Positions 1 to 14,400 of a DNA stretch of 64,000 bases are shown piece after piece. Source of the DNA: Silene conica (Eukaryota; Streptophyta; Magnoliopsida; Caryophyllales; Caryophyllaceae). The DNA is taken from positions 22,669,079 to 22,733,078 of the forward strand of contig CM055313.2 of assembly GCA_029255685.2 (NCBI GenBank). Reading direction: 5' to 3'. The first letter of the stretch is position 1. The number at the start of each line of letters is the position of its first letter. Under the pieces are notes generated by a model. That model was not told where the DNA came from. It was given only the letters and a program-made list of their open reading frames with translations, and made no database searches. The translations under genes and the position numbers were made by a program.

Positions 1-1821
1 TTATTTACGTATGCTATTCGATAATTTAGTTGTCGAATGAGTGTTTTATAGTTTATATGTTAATTAAGAGGTCGAGGTTACGAGTTAATAGTAAAACCGA
101 GTTAAGCTGTGACTTTTGGACCTTGGAATGCGTGCTAACCTCAAAGCCCTTTATCGACAATCATCAACAACACAAATAACGTTTACCCTATCACTCCCTA
201 CCGTCACATATACTTCATAAAACAAAAAACCCTAACCCTAGCCTATCAACACACCATACCTCACTGCCTTTCTGCTACCGCCACATCAAAGCTTGAGAAG
301 GAGGGTTTTGCACGGTGGTTAAGGATTGCTAGGGTGGTTCGATTGCTAGGGCAAGTAAGTATAATCACCATTCCTTCGTTTTTTCCGCTGTTTCCTTCGC
401 ATGTTTTCACACATATTCTGTTGTATATGCGAGCGTGTATTTCCTGTGTATGTCGTAAGTTGTTTCAGGAGGTGTGGTAGTCAGGTTAGGTTCAGGGTAG
501 GGTTGTCGTGGTCCACTGTAGACCGTCGTGGGTGGTGGTTTTATCACCCTGTCAGCGTCGTGTTTATGAACAGAGTCAAGGGAAAACAGAGTAGGAGGAC
601 GGGTAGTTTTAGGGCCTGTTTGTAGGTGGTTGTAGGGGCGTCGAGGGTTGGTGATTACCACTAGGGTAGTCGTGAGAGGTGAGAGAAGTCGGGGGTAGGT
701 TCAGGTGGTGGTTAAGGTGGTGGTAGTAGCGGCTGGAGTCGGGTTTCAGTAGTGAGTGTATCGGTGGTTGCAGGAAAACGAGTTGAGACGTGAGGTTTGA
801 TGGTGGTTTTTATGGCGGTAGAAGGGTGACTAGAGCGGAAGGTTACCCACTCTGGAACCACCGTGGGTCAGTGGTGACAACGGTGGTGGCCAGAGGCGGT
901 GGGAGGGCATGGTGGAGAGGGAAATCAACCAGAGAAGTAAGGGGTATGCATAAGAGTTGCTGGAAACGGAGTAAGTACATGTGTGAGTAGTATTTGACAT
1001 TAAGTAATATTTATAGGAACTGAGTTCGAGGTGGCCGGAATACTTCTAGACGGTGATTGCTTGTTTGCAGATTTGCTATCCAGGTAGGATACACTGACTT
1101 TATACTCTATGATGTGTTATGAATGGATGTGGTATTGTGTGTTATGAATGCTGAGCATGATTGATGTGAGATTGATATTGGTTGGATTAATCGTGAATTA
1201 TTGGTAATGTCATGAGAATTTCATTATTTGATAGCATGATTGAATAATTATATCGTTGCATTCATGAGCATAGCATATGCATTACTTACTGAGAAAGTTA
1301 TGGATCAGATATTGTTCTGATATAAAGCTCAGGGTGGTTCTGCAGACCAGGCCTGGTGTCTTATCAGCTATTGAGCTGGTGGTCGGTGACGACCGATTAT
1401 AGTCTGCCGGGAGGTTCGGTATGGCTTGGTGCAAGGGTATGAGTTTGAGATTGAGATTGAGATTGAGCTCAAGCATGTCATGTCATTTGCATATCATTTA
1501 ACTGTTGCATTATAATTATTGTGTTACCCTACTCAACCGCGAGGTTGACAGTGTATTCGTGTACACCTACGATGATCCGGAATGGGGAGTAGATTCTAAA
1601 GGTCAGTGACAGATGAGCTAGGAGCTGGGGCAGGAATGTGAGATGCAAACATTGGACCGACTTAGTACTATATTACTTCTAGAGGAGTCATCAGTTGTAT
1701 TTTGTTTTTTCCACAATGTAATATCTGTAATAATCAAAGCTTAAATTTTATCAGATTTATATAAAGTATTGTGGTTGTTTTACTTGTTATTCACTACCTC
1801 GGACTTTCCGAGATGGTAACA
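1..1821 (+). mobile_element. LTR-retrotransposon-like noncoding sequence, cut by the window edge
   Basis: No convincing reading frame occurs in this stretch. It has the texture of retrotransposon untranslated or LTR sequence: a long GT-rich tract (400-990), (GAGATT)n near 1445-1465, and a final segment at 1780-1821 that ends in a short palindrome CTCGGACTTTCCGAG followed by GGTAACA, as plant LTRs often end. The left boundary is outside the window, and no second LTR, primer site or target duplication was found. The classification is an inference from texture; ancient gene flank is an alternative. Confidence 0.35.
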
Positions 1822-1865
1822 GCTCTATTTATTTGAGAATGTCTTGCTAAAGGCTCTTAAATAAA

Positions 1866-2090
1866 TGGGGATACAACTATAATTGTTAATTTATCCCATA
1901 TTGTTTTCAGTTTCGTGTAACACTCTACGACACACTGACGTCCTTGTTTGAACTTTGTTAAATCGCTCCTTAGTTGATGAACCCTAGGGGCGTTGCCGGC
2001 GGAAAAACGTTCAACCAACTCTTCCCATATTTTGGACACAGAAGCCGAAAAGGTAATGCTTGAATGTGACTTTTCATCCTTTACAGTTTC
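1866..2090 (-). pseudogene. Ty1/Copia-type gag fragment
   Basis: The minus-strand frame reads SKIWEELVERFSAGNAPRVH and continues with LRSDLTKFKQG and YTKLKTIWDKL. This is the conserved core of plant Copia gag polyproteins (pattern: LW..L..RF....G.R...L...I..LKQG..SV..YY..LK.LWDEL). Only about 70 codons survive. The fragment is cut on its upstream side by the hAT-type element at 2103-2612, and no integrase or reverse transcriptase is seen nearby. It is a dead relic just beyond the 3' end of the VPS50 gene. Confidence 0.65.
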
Positions 2091-2102
2091 TGCAGGTGTG
2101 GA

Positions 2103-2612
2103 TAGGGCTGTTAATGAGACGAGACAGCTCGCGAGCAACTCGAGATCGGCTCGGTCAAATCTCGGCTCGTGTGAGCTCAACTCAAGCTCGGGCTCGGCTC
2201 GAGAGCTTAACGAGTCAAGCCGAGCAAAGGCTGGCTCGACTCGAAAAGCTCGCGAGCAACTCGCACATTTGAGATTACATAATATATTAATCATATTTTA
2301 TAAAATTATTTATCATTATTATATCTTTTTATCATATATATCAAATATCTTGTTGATTTGCTAAATATTTTTACATATAATCTACGAACGGTTTTATAGA
2401 AAATATCGGAAGAAAAATTAAAAAATAAACAATTTTATATAGGCTCGATTTGGCTCGAGTTAGGCTCGAGCTCGTGTTAAAGCTCCCAAGCTTTGTAACG
2501 AGCACATTTTTTTCGAGCTCGGGTAAGATCGGCTCGAGCTCGAGCTCGAGTTTTGGTAATCGAGCACAAGCCGAGCAAGGCCCGGCTCGGTCTCGGCTCG
2601 TTAACACCCCTA
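2103..2612. mobile_element. hAT-type non-autonomous element, GAGCTCG-rich
   Basis: The element is 510 bp. Its ends are TAGGGCTGTTAA and the complement of TAGGGGTGTTAA, and it is flanked by an exact 8-bp target duplication GGTGTGGA (2095-2102 and 2613-2620). An 8-bp duplication with TAGGGGTGTTAA-like ends is typical of hAT. Both arms are packed with self-complementary GAGCTCG/GGCTCG motifs and surround an AT-rich core without coding capacity. It inserted next to the Copia gag relic. Open frames here (for example 1993-2364) are by-products of the repeats. Confidence 0.88.
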
Positions 2613-2979
2613 GGTGTGGATGCTCTCCAGAAAACTTCCGGTGAGCAATACAAAAGAAGCACGATGACTCATCGAGGAAGCGACCTGTGGTAAAATAATT
2701 AATAATGTATTTATTCATTAATTTTGATTCGAAATTACACCTGAGTTTCTCAATCGCCTTTAGTGCCTCATACAGCCATACATACCCTCTTTCCCAAATC
2801 AAAACGGGACTGATTCCGCGGTCAATATTACAAAATGCAGAAAATTACAGGATATACAACCTTTAAACTACACAAGTAAAAAATGAAAATGAGATTCTAT
2901 CTAATTTACATCCCAAGACCAACTTAAATTACAGAAGATACTACTTAGGTGACTGACTATTCGATATTATGAACATATA

Positions 2980-5355
2980 TCAAGATGATTCAATCTTTTC
3001 GAGAGTTTCTAGTCTGATTTTCCTCTTCCAACCTTTCATAGTTGATACAAGGTTCACCAGCCCAATAATCTGACTTTTGCTATATTGCTGCATAAGAAAT
3101 CAACATTATCAAAACCATAACGATTCAATGACTCACATATCCATAACCAGAATAGTTAGCGAGGTAGAGAATGTTAATTACCGGGTGTGCACGTGCCCAA
3201 TGGACATACTCGGTTTCTGGTAGATAGTATGCCTATCACAAGGAAAGTCAAATTAATCCACCGTCAACAGGATTTTAAAAACAATAATTCATAATACGGA
3301 GAGTACAACTCTATTTAAGAATCAGTTGCAATCATGTAAACTGAAATAGTAGCTTTTACAAAACGATAGCTCTATATTGGTTTTCTGTATACATTTCCAA
3401 GGTCTGGAAAGATAGTGTAGTTTATATTGTAGAGCGACAGTCACTCGATACAATTTGAGCCACACGTCTAACTCTTTCAGGACAGAGTCAGCCGAACAAT
3501 TAAGCCTTTAAAGCACTGGGATAATGTTGTCTTTAAAATCAATTTTCCAACTAAGATAATCGTCGTGGGAGGAACGAGGTTAATAAAAAAATTCAACCAG
3601 AGTCTCACCTTAATGAATGTTTCTACTATTTGAAATTTAGGTTTTACGTCTTTTTGAATAAAGTGTTGAAGTCCATTGATCAAAACCTGAGCAGAAAGTA
3701 GAACAATGTCAATAAACAGCTACATGTAAGAGGGAAAGTAACAATACTATAAATCACAATCTGAAGAAAACCTGTAAATCTAAGGACATCAGAGCTCGGC
3801 CCTCATCAGTACACCTCTTAATACGTGATAGACCTTCAACAAGTGTTTCAGCCACAATTTCGACACCATATTCCAAAAGAAGATCCTGAACCTGATGAAG
3901 CAGAAACAAGCGTCAACTGCTGTCCTAAACGACTGAGTGACCATCAATCTGTATGCCCCTTTAAAGTAATATTGTGCCACGTGCCACGTGCCACTGGACT
4001 ACTGGAGGTGTTCCCAGATGTAGTGCCGCCCAGGATTATTTATTAGTTTAATTTTAATTAATTTATTTCATTAAATTATAATCTTTTAATTAAAATTAAT
4101 CTTTTCATTAAATTATACTCCATTATTTTCACCTATGAAATACTAAAGTCAAAGTCAAAGTATAAAACTATAAATTGCTACTCTTATTGATATTATTATT
4201 ATCTGAGAATGACTTGATACCTCTTATATACTCCCTCCAATCCATACTACTGGTAACTAAAAAAAATGAGAATAAAAAAATAAAATTATATATAAAATTT
4301 TTACACCCTCTTATTCACCATTTTCTTCCTTATTTCCTTGAACGGATTATTCAGGTTTTCTTCCCATTTCTTATTTTGGAAACTTTTACTCTTATTTTAT
4401 TCATTCTTCTCTCCTATCACCAAACCATACTCAACTCTTTCTCATATTTTATTCATTTCCTTAATGTTTTGCCCTACATTTCCTTATTTAACTCTTAATT
4501 ATTCATCTTTCTCCTATCACCAAACCCTAGAGAACTCTTTTACTCCTATTTTATTTCTTGCCTTAATGTTTGTACCCACAAACAAAGGGAAGAAAGCCTT
4601 GAAGAGGGGGGAGTATAAAACTATAAATTGCTACTTTTATTACTACTATTATTTGAGAATGACTTGATACATACGACATACTATAAAAGAAAACAAAATT
4701 GTAAATCACTATTATTACTTTTGTGACAAAAAAATTGAGAAAATTAAAAATTGAAATCATTAGCTTTGTGGATAAAGTATATTTTGTTTAAAATACATTT
4801 CAACACATTCTCTTAATTAATTGTTACAAAGCAAAATACAATAACGAGAAATATGGACAATTAATGAAACATCACTATTTTACAAGTGATTTATTTATAT
4901 AAAAAAACTATTTATGCCGTGCATTTATTGCACGGGGTCTGAAGTCTAAACTAGTATGTAGAATATAAACATAAAAGGCAAACCGCAAAGATCCTTTGCT
5001 GAGGTCAAAATAAAGGCATGCCAAATATCATGATCCCCTTCAAACAACTTTTTTAGTGCGCACAGCGTATTTGTTGCCAGAAAACAACACATTTCCAGCT
5101 AAAAAATGCCTTGAGCTATATTTTTTCTTACAAGAGTCAACAGTCTCATCAAAAATCATGAGGCTATCCCAAATTAAGTACGTAGTTAGGCCCTGTTCTT
5201 TATGGCTTATTTTCAGCTCGTTTCAGTTCAGCTCAGCTCTATACAGTCCAGTTCAGTTCAGTTCAGCTCAGCTCCATTCAGTTCAGTTCAGTTCAGTTCA
5301 GTTCAGCTCCATTTAATTCAGATCAGCTTAGCTCGACTTTATTAAGTTCAGCCCA

Positions 5356-5404
<49 letters not shown>

Positions 5405-8400
5405 TTATTTATTAATTATTATTCTATTTATTATTATTAATTAATAATTATTATTATGATTAGTATTGTTGTTTTTGTTGTTTTTATTATTTCTTCATCT
5501 TATTATTATTATTTTATATATATTTTTATTGTTTATAATAATAATAATAATAATTATTATTATTATTATTAGTAGTAGTAAACATGAAAGAGTGGAAAAA
5601 ATGTAAATTGAGAAGTAAAATTTGATAACATTCAAATAATTATATTTGTTAACACAATCGAAAATCATAATCTTGAAAATATAAATATCATTAACAAAGA
5701 CATCATCTATGTTGCTTCGCTATTGACTTCCGTATCGTCTTGATGTGCTTCATTATCGAGGTCATTATAGACACCAATATCACACCCTATATTTTTTGAA
5801 TTTCTTTTCGAACCTTCATGTTTGAATCTGTTCTTCCTTGAATACTTTGATGTTGTATAACTGGAATACCAAGTTTATGCATCCGAATGAAACTATGAAG
5901 TGTAAACGTGGATTCAAGTGATTAAATTAAGTAAATACATTCTTTTAGCCTAGATATGGTTAGTTTGGACAATACTTTAATAAAATGGTCATTTGGCCTA
6001 GATATGGTTACTTTAATAATATAATTATTTTTTAAAAAATCGCAAAATTATATTAATCAATTTATATTATTATTATTAATAATATTATTATTAGTTATTA
6101 CACTTTAATTAAACATTTATATTCAGTTACTTTAATTAAACATTTATATTCAGTTTATTTCTATTAATTTCTGTTTCATTCAGCTCGATTAAGTTCAGTT
6201 CAGCTCGATTAAATTCAGTTCAGTTCAGCTTAGCTCGATTCAGCTCAGCTCAGTTCAGTTCAGTTCAGTTCAGCTCAGCCCCATTCAGCTCTAAAAAGCC
6301 AGAAAGAACAGGGCGTTATTAACACATTACACTTTTTTGGGGGGTTAATGAGTTTATGGGGAGGGATTTTAGTTGTATTGGATTGGTCTAACATTAAATT
6401 AATACTCCATCCATCCCAACCATTTGTTTACATTTGATTAAAATACTTCTCACAAAGAATAAAAAGGGTAAACAAATGACGGGGACAGAGGGAGTATCAG
6501 ACAACTTCTTAGAGACTAGTTGGCCAATAAATGAGCAAAGAGAAAGAAAAAAGTTTCTTTTTCTTTCATGCAAAAAGTGGAAATGAAACCTGGTACACAA
6601 AGAACAGGGTAACGTTGAGATAAGCAACGGATGGCTCATGGCCATAATGGCAAACACTATCACGAGTTAAATACCAAGAGTAGCTAAACATATCGATCGA
6701 ACAAGACATTAAGAAATTCTACCAGTCTACCACAATAAGCACAAATTTGCAGTGGAAACTACACAAACAGGACAATGTGGTCATTAACACATTAACGTGA
6801 AATCTGTCATCACAATCCAAAGTTATTGAGAGTACTAACATAAATCTAGTCACCTTTAAGATATGATCAGATTGATCACAACTTCTAAGGTTCAAAATAG
6901 ACGAATAAACTATCTGGGAATCTGGAAGGTCGTACAAACTAAAAAAGTTTGTAAACTGATTACTGGATAAATTTGCAAACAAATTACCTCTTTTTGTATT
7001 CCTGCATGAGCGAGCCTTGTTGTGTAGTGCTTGAACTCACCCAAAAGGAGATCAACATAACTGCATATGAATTACCATCAGAAAGGCAAAAAACTTATCC
7101 ATGTATGGCTCAAGTTTCACCGAACACTGCCACATTCTTGAATTTACAGCATACAAGTTGGATGAGATTTGGGAGTTTCGTTTAGCAGTTAACCTAAGCA
7201 TTTTTTATGAATTAACAGTTTCTTAAATCAAATAAGGTGTACACAATAAAAATAGTACCCCAGTGCCTCAAGAGTTTGATTTTCCTCTATTCATACTCAA
7301 GCCTGAGGCTCGGAGAAGTATAGGAGCCAGAAAATTCTAATAAAATCTGGCTCTGAGCACTTTGCATAATAATTGGGCACGGAATTTCATTTTCCCAAGA
7401 CCGTCTTAAATAAAATACATTTTCTTTGGCATGGCAATGTGATGAGAGATGGCCCTGCTCTCGTCTCCTGGGAAAGTATCTGCAAATCAAGGAAGCAAGG
7501 AGGTTTGGGATTGAAAAGGTTGAGTCAGTGGAATGTAGCAACAATTGCCATGTATGGTGGATTGAACAGAAAACTGACTACCTTGGGTGTGATGGATACA
7601 TTTCTATTTAAAGGATACTTCATGGGAAGATTATGAGCCAGGTCAAGGAGCAAGTTGGTCATGAAGGAAGATATGTTGGGTAAAAATCAACTTAAAACAT
7701 ACTGTAACATGTTTGAGTTTAGTTGGAGGCTAACTGGTAAAGAACACTGTATAAAACTGGGTTATTCTTGGCTGGTTAATGACGGTGATAAGGTGCACTG
7801 ATACCCTTGGGTTAGGAACAGGTTCAATGTCCCAAAACATTCTTTTCTGAGTTGGCTTATAGCTCAGAACAGATTGTTAACTCAAGGCTATTTAAGATGA
7901 AAATTATTCAAACAGCTGCTATCTGTGTGGAACTGAAGAGGAGAATCATGCCCATTAGTTTTTCCAGTGTGAATTTAGCAGGAGGTGCTTAGAAAAATTA
8001 GCAGCTTGGTTTTGTGCTGATTTACCTGAAAATGATGTCATTCAATGGCTGCTAAAGCATAAGGAGAGCTCACTCATCGTGAAAATGATTCTGGCAACAG
8101 GAATAGCTAACCTTATGTATCAAATAAGGCAGTGTAGAAACAGGTGTACAATTGATTATGTTTTAACTACACCTGAGGTTGTATGCAGGCAGGTTACAAC
8201 TGAAGTTAGGATGAGAACTAGAAATTGCTAGAGGAAAGTTAACTCTCAAAGAGCTATGAGCTCAATAGATAGTATTAGTGAGAATGATGTAACTAACTAG
8301 GAATGTCATATTCCTAGGTTGATTGTAATCATTAATATAATGACTTACATTTCCCCCAAAAAAATATGCAACCTTACCCTTGTACTAATACAGAGGTTGT

Positions 8401-11400
8401 TTATGGATCACCCAATATGAAAATTGCATCGAGTGCCTTATACGTAAGAAGAAGCGCAATCAGTTTAGTGAGCCATTTTGCTTCATTCCGTCATAATTCA
8501 GAGCCAAAGAATAAAGAGTTTTTGGCTCTAAATAAGGAATAAGTAGCTATATACAAGAATACACAAAATCAGAAAAGCCAAGTGATTTCTGTTAAAGCAA
8601 CGGAAAGAGCAGAGGATTATGTTTATGTGGCGATGTGATCAGGAACCACAAAGTCAAAGAGAATGCACAAGACTGAACTTGAGATGTAGAACTGAGGTCA
8701 TATTCACTGCACTTGACAGCAGCCATAACTGCTAAAATTCAACAATCTATTTTTAAAATTTGAAAGGTGGAAATGAAGTTTTGTCAATCGGGATATTAAG
8801 ATGGACTAATGCATCCCAAGAAATCCTGTGTGCAATTCTTTGAAGCTTTAAACAATTGTTTTTATGTGAAGTAGCACCCAATAAATGAAAAAGGATAATA
8901 GTACGAATAAATACATAAAGAAAATTGCCATTTAACAATAAATAATTGATTATTATTTCATGAAATGCCAATGCAGGGTATGCAGAGACTTTCCATAAAG
9001 CAAGATACGAACTCCATTTCAGACTGTCTAGTCTGCTATCCAAAGGACATAGTGTGCCCTTGCCAGCTCTTCATTTATTGCAATTTTTTTGCTTTTCTTT
9101 ATGAAGGGTTATTTGACCAGGAATAGGACAGCATAGCAGATGGTAAACATACTGCAACAACATGCATTAAATACAGAGAGCTCTACATACCCATTATGCT
9201 CCATTCCAAGCTCCTTGACTTCCCATTTGGCATTAGCAATACGGTCAATGTAGCTGCACAACAACAGCCATAAAATAGTATTCAAACAAGAGAAAAAGAA
9301 AAACTACCAGAAGTCTCCTATGAAATAAGTTTGACTAAAAGGTGAAAGTGGTTCTATTTTGATTTAAGAAAAGTTTCATCCATAAGAAAGAAAAGCTCAA
9401 GCGGACAAAAAGCTTTCCCGAATAATATTATTCACCCAAAGCAAAGCGAAATATACAACCCTGCCCCAAACAGAACCCCAAGAGCATAACACTGTTGAAA
9501 AAATTCAGGAATTTTGGTACAGCCAAAATACACCAGATGACCGGAGTAAATGGAAATCAGCATATACCCAAGACAGCTTCCCTTATTTCCCCCAACAAAT
9601 ATCAACAAAGTTACAAATCAAATAGTTACTCTGCAGGAGGTCATATAACTTAAGATGGAACCAATTTCCAGACTCACTGATGCAAGATATCTGGCTCTTT
9701 CCATCAATAACTAGTAAAGTATTTCACTCCTGTGTGGTAAACCCAACAAGCATCTCACTTAGCCAGTAATTCTTTCCAAAAAGGCTGATACTGAATTCTA
9801 TCAGCAAACACTCTACTAAAGCTAATCTACCTTAAGATGTGCCTTATAAACAGTACTTCGTCCATCCATTTCATAACTTATTACTTCATTGGAACAAAAA
9901 TTGATAATATGTGGTAGAAAATACCTATGTTGCTCCGACTCTTTGATGTTACCTTACGTACCCATGTCCAGCAGGACACTCGGACATGAGTAGGATACTC
10001 AGACACTTCATTTTAGACCAAAAACATGGATTTTTTTTCCATAAAATAGCCAATCCGACACTTGGACACGCACCCGTATTGAATACTTCTAACTGTGTCC
10101 GAGTAACATAGGAAAATACAGCTGAAGAAATATGTTTGAAAACATAATGGTGACAGATAACATACAAAAGAGAGAAGATTCCGATGTATGAAATTTAATG
10201 ATAGACACCACAGAAAGGAATTTAGGAAGTTTAAAGTGGATGTATGGTAGTTAAGATTTCAATAACAATATCAGTAGATGGATAGTACTTCTTATCCCTT
10301 GTCGTTGTATGACAGATAATTGCATTAATATAGACGAGGTATTTAATTTGTAATTTTGTATTATGGTATCATAACCTACACAGCTACATCTGAGTGGCAA
10401 CTTTTGGAATAAATAGCTGGTTGTCCTTTCTTTTCAGTCTTACCCCCAACCAAATTAAATTCGTACAAGCTGCCATCAAGACTAGAGTGAAAGGGTCTGG
10501 AGAGCCCCACAAATATGCAGCCCTGTTAACTTTACTAGAATGAGAACTGTTTCTGAAAGTTTAATGTATAGTTAAATAGGTCAAAAGGTAACACAACAGC
10601 ATTGATTCACGGACTATGTGCTCAATAGTCATCATTATTCCAAGATTTCCAACCTGTCTTACCCAATGATGTGAAGAAGTGATTTTGCAGTAGTTCTATG
10701 TACGTGCTCTATAAGATCTGGCACAGTATCAACCTGAAAGAAGCATATAGAACTCTCACATCACGTCCAGTTACCAAGATAATCAAGAATGTCAAATTTT
10801 CATACATTAATAAAGCACTAAACTATGTCCTATGTCAATTCTCAAAGTTCTCAAAGCCAAGATCATTGTTCAAACCACTATGAACCCAATTATATGCTTA
10901 CTTACGATCATGCCATCCCGGTGATTCATGATTCTTACAGATCGCAAAATATGTAACGGAGATATGAATATTGTGAAGAATCGGTGGCAATATATGAGAC
11001 ATTTACCAAACCAGAAACCAAATGCATACCAGATTCACAAAAAAATCCTCAACTATTACTGGATTATTCTGCAAGAGCATTGATTGTAGATGAGGCTTTG
11101 ATCTATGCAATACTCGAGCTACAAGATAAATTGTGTTAACAGCAACACATCTTTCCTGCAACATCAAAACAATAGTTGGCACTGACTCAAAATACCCCAT
11201 TAATTTGCCACATGATAACTTGCATAAGATGTGATCATATAACATTTCATAATATAAATGCAACGATAAAAGTTACTAAAAAAAAGCCTGTCCCTGAAAA
11301 TAAGCAACAATTCACTCCAATACCCATTGAGTTAAAACTCTATATCCTAGAGTGAGGGAGGTAGGTTGATAAAATGATAATACAAAGTTCTTACTATAAT

Positions 11401-14400
11401 ACCAGCACTCATGTGGTATGTGATGTTTCAATATACCGAATTATCATGCACGACAGAAACATAGACTGTTGAGATACATGGTCATGAATCAATCTCCTAA
11501 CCATAAGTCAAATGAGAAGAGAGTTAAGATTATCATAAAATTAACAAGCCACAAGAAGCAAACACCTTGAGGTCAAAAGTGCCAGGAAAATGAGCACTAT
11601 TGGAGCCAAGAGGAGTGGTAGGCGTAAGTTCCATGTTCTTGAATGATGAATTAAACGAGGCGGGCAATGAGGATGAAGAGGTGAGCAGCTGGGGTGGTCT
11701 TAACCATTGTTCACAGTCTTGCATTGCTCGATTCATAGCTGACTTCAGGCGATCTGTGAGTCATGGCAAACAAAGTGTTCAGCTGAAGCACTTGAGAAAA
11801 TGAAAGCAAAGTGGAAAACACAAATCATCAACATCTTTACAGATAGGGAACAGAGTCACTATACATTAAAAATCAGGGAATTGAGAAAAGAGTAAGGATT
11901 TCGTAGGGAAACTTACAGTTGAGAGTATCAGCAACACCTTTCCCGTTGGCATAGTTGTCTTGACGGCCGAATGTTTCAAACACAAAATAATAATACATCT
12001 CAAACAATTGGCATAGTCCCTACGAGGATTAACCTTATCAAAGATATACAACAAATTCCCGAGGCAAAAAAAGGCAAGACAATGATCCTTTTTGCCTTAG
12101 AGAGGATAGAAAATCAAAGGAACTGCTGACATAAAGAACAGATACATCCATAGCCATACCTTGAATAATTCAACGTTGATCATTCCTAACTTTTGCATTA
12201 GCCTTGCATATTTGTCCATGAACCTAAATGAGGATGAATTTAGTAGATTACACAACTGTCTTCATTCCTCCTCCCCTTCCCTCCCGTCCCCTTCTATTCT
12301 TTGTGTGTATCTAAACAAAACCTAATTCTCATATTATGTGATCTTATGATTATCTTATCAAAAGACTGATCCATTTAATGCGGAATTTAATGTCTTTGTT
12401 TAAGTTTTTAGTATCTTTGTGGGTACATGGGTGGAATTTTATTTAGATGTGTTGGTCTCACATTAACATACGGAAACACTGCACTAAGTACTACCTTATA
12501 AGTTACACTAATTTCAATCCACTACCTAATAAAAAATATTCTTCATAATAACAACCTATTAAAGAAATTTTGTAAACAAAACACCTCCTAAATAGGATTT
12601 CCAGTAACAAAAATAAAAAAAATATTCTGGGGAATATAGCAATTTTGTTCCAAAAGTTGAAAGACGAGGGAAGGAGAGATAAGATATTTGGGGATGGTAT
12701 TTGGAGACAGAAATGAAACTAAAAATTAGGGATACAGTGGTCAATTCACATAAGTTTTGGCCGGAAAAGTCATATGTCCACATAGTTACTAGGTTCATTA
12801 CAAAACTCCTTAACACGTACTCCCTCCAAATCATTGGAATTGCTACACTTGTCAAAATATGTAAGAAGTATTTTGAAATAATAGCAATTCAAAGAATAGG
12901 AGAATGTAGACTGGTGTTAGTTATTTTGAAGAAAAGTTCTATTAGTTAGTCGTTTGAAACAAGTGTAACTTATTAGGTAGTACGGAGTAGTTTTCAATTT
13001 TTCCTGAATATAATGTGAGACTATCTCTAAAGATACTAATTGCCAAAAGAAAAAGGAAGAGAACATAAACAACCTCAAGAGACAAAGTGAAGATCCTGTT
13101 TGTGCTGAAGATTCGTCATCTTTCCATTGTGATGTTTGATTTTGTCTTAAACTAGATTTAGAAATTCGGCTGGGGAGTTGGCTATCCTCATCAATGAAGT
13201 CCGCTAGAAGATCTTCATTTTCATCATCTAGAATATCAGTCTTACCATTTCCACGAGTGTTGTTATCTTGGCTAGTAGATAACTTGTTACTTCGGAAATC
13301 TATAGGGATTCCATTAGACCCTCCGGAAACAGATGGCCCATCAGCACATGGGGATAATGTATGACAGGCAGCAGAAGATGTTACTTTCAACAAGAAAGGG
13401 TTTCCACAATTAAGCCAGTGAGAAAATCCACTCTTTTTACTCCCTATTTCAGCAGCATAAATCGATTTATTAGGAAGGAGTAGAGGATTCGCTGAACTGT
13501 CTGAAGAAGCCATTAGCGGCGCACCATCTCCAACCAAGCCTGCAAAAGCGACTACTTGAACTGCATCGGATGGTAATTTCTGCCAACTTTCTTTCTCTAA
13601 TACCATCTTTAATGCCTGCAAATAACATTGAATAAATGTGATTATGCACAAAGTGGCAAATACTGAAAAGCTTCAGCAATTAAGCTTCGAGTCCATTTGA
13701 CACACAAAACATTAATGTAATTTCACTGCCAACCAACGATACACAAAGAACAGATGTGTCTAACTGGATTGAAAATTAAGCAACACTAACGAGTTCAGGT
13801 GTGAAAATTAAGCAACACTAATGAGTTCAGGTGTGCGATCACCCAGGGACAGTTCTAAAGGATGATTCATGTCCGCCAAACCCAAATCATTTTGAGATTA
13901 AGGCTTTGTTGTTGTAGTCGTTGTAAGGAATTGTAAGGAGTTCAGGTCACTTTCTAACAAGTAGGGTGGGTGCAGCTCTTTTGTCACTAGCATACAATCA
14001 ACCAAAAGTGGCAATACAGTTGGACAACAGATAAAAAAATATCATAACCATGAGTTTTTAATGCATGGACTAGATCAACTTAAGTCTGTTAGACAGAAGA
14101 ATGATGAGATAGGGAGGCTGATAAGCCCTCTCCCTATGGTGGGTGGCAGCAATGTCAGCAATTATCTTGAAAAACAACTCCAGGAAAGTAAACTGTCAAT
14201 AAACAAGTAGAACCTATGCCATTGAGTAGAATGGTAGATCTTCAAGCATTCCATATCAAAGATCTTTTGTTCTACAGTTGACGACTATCTTGATTACCAA
14301 CAGCATATAAGAAGGTGCAGTGACAAAAACAACGAAGACAAAGTATTAATCACAAAATGTTTGGGGTCCACTAAAATGAATATCATTTGAAAGTTGAGAC

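Noticed and set aside
226-245. ACCCTAACCCTAG as telomeric repeat
   Set aside because: Only about two units of the telomere-like word are present; this is common by chance in leader-like DNA.
1993-2364. Plus-strand 123-codon frame as a gene
   Set aside because: It reads through the GAGCTCG-rich hAT element and antisense to the gag relic.
4175-4667. Frames of 107-109 codons as small membrane proteins
   Set aside because: They fall in the pyrimidine-rich interior of a Stowaway MITE; hydrophobicity follows from TTT/CTT codons.
12917-13651. A separate 244-residue single-exon protein
   Set aside because: Its body is exon 14 of VPS50 (13615-13074); both ends run into intron sequence beyond valid splice sites.
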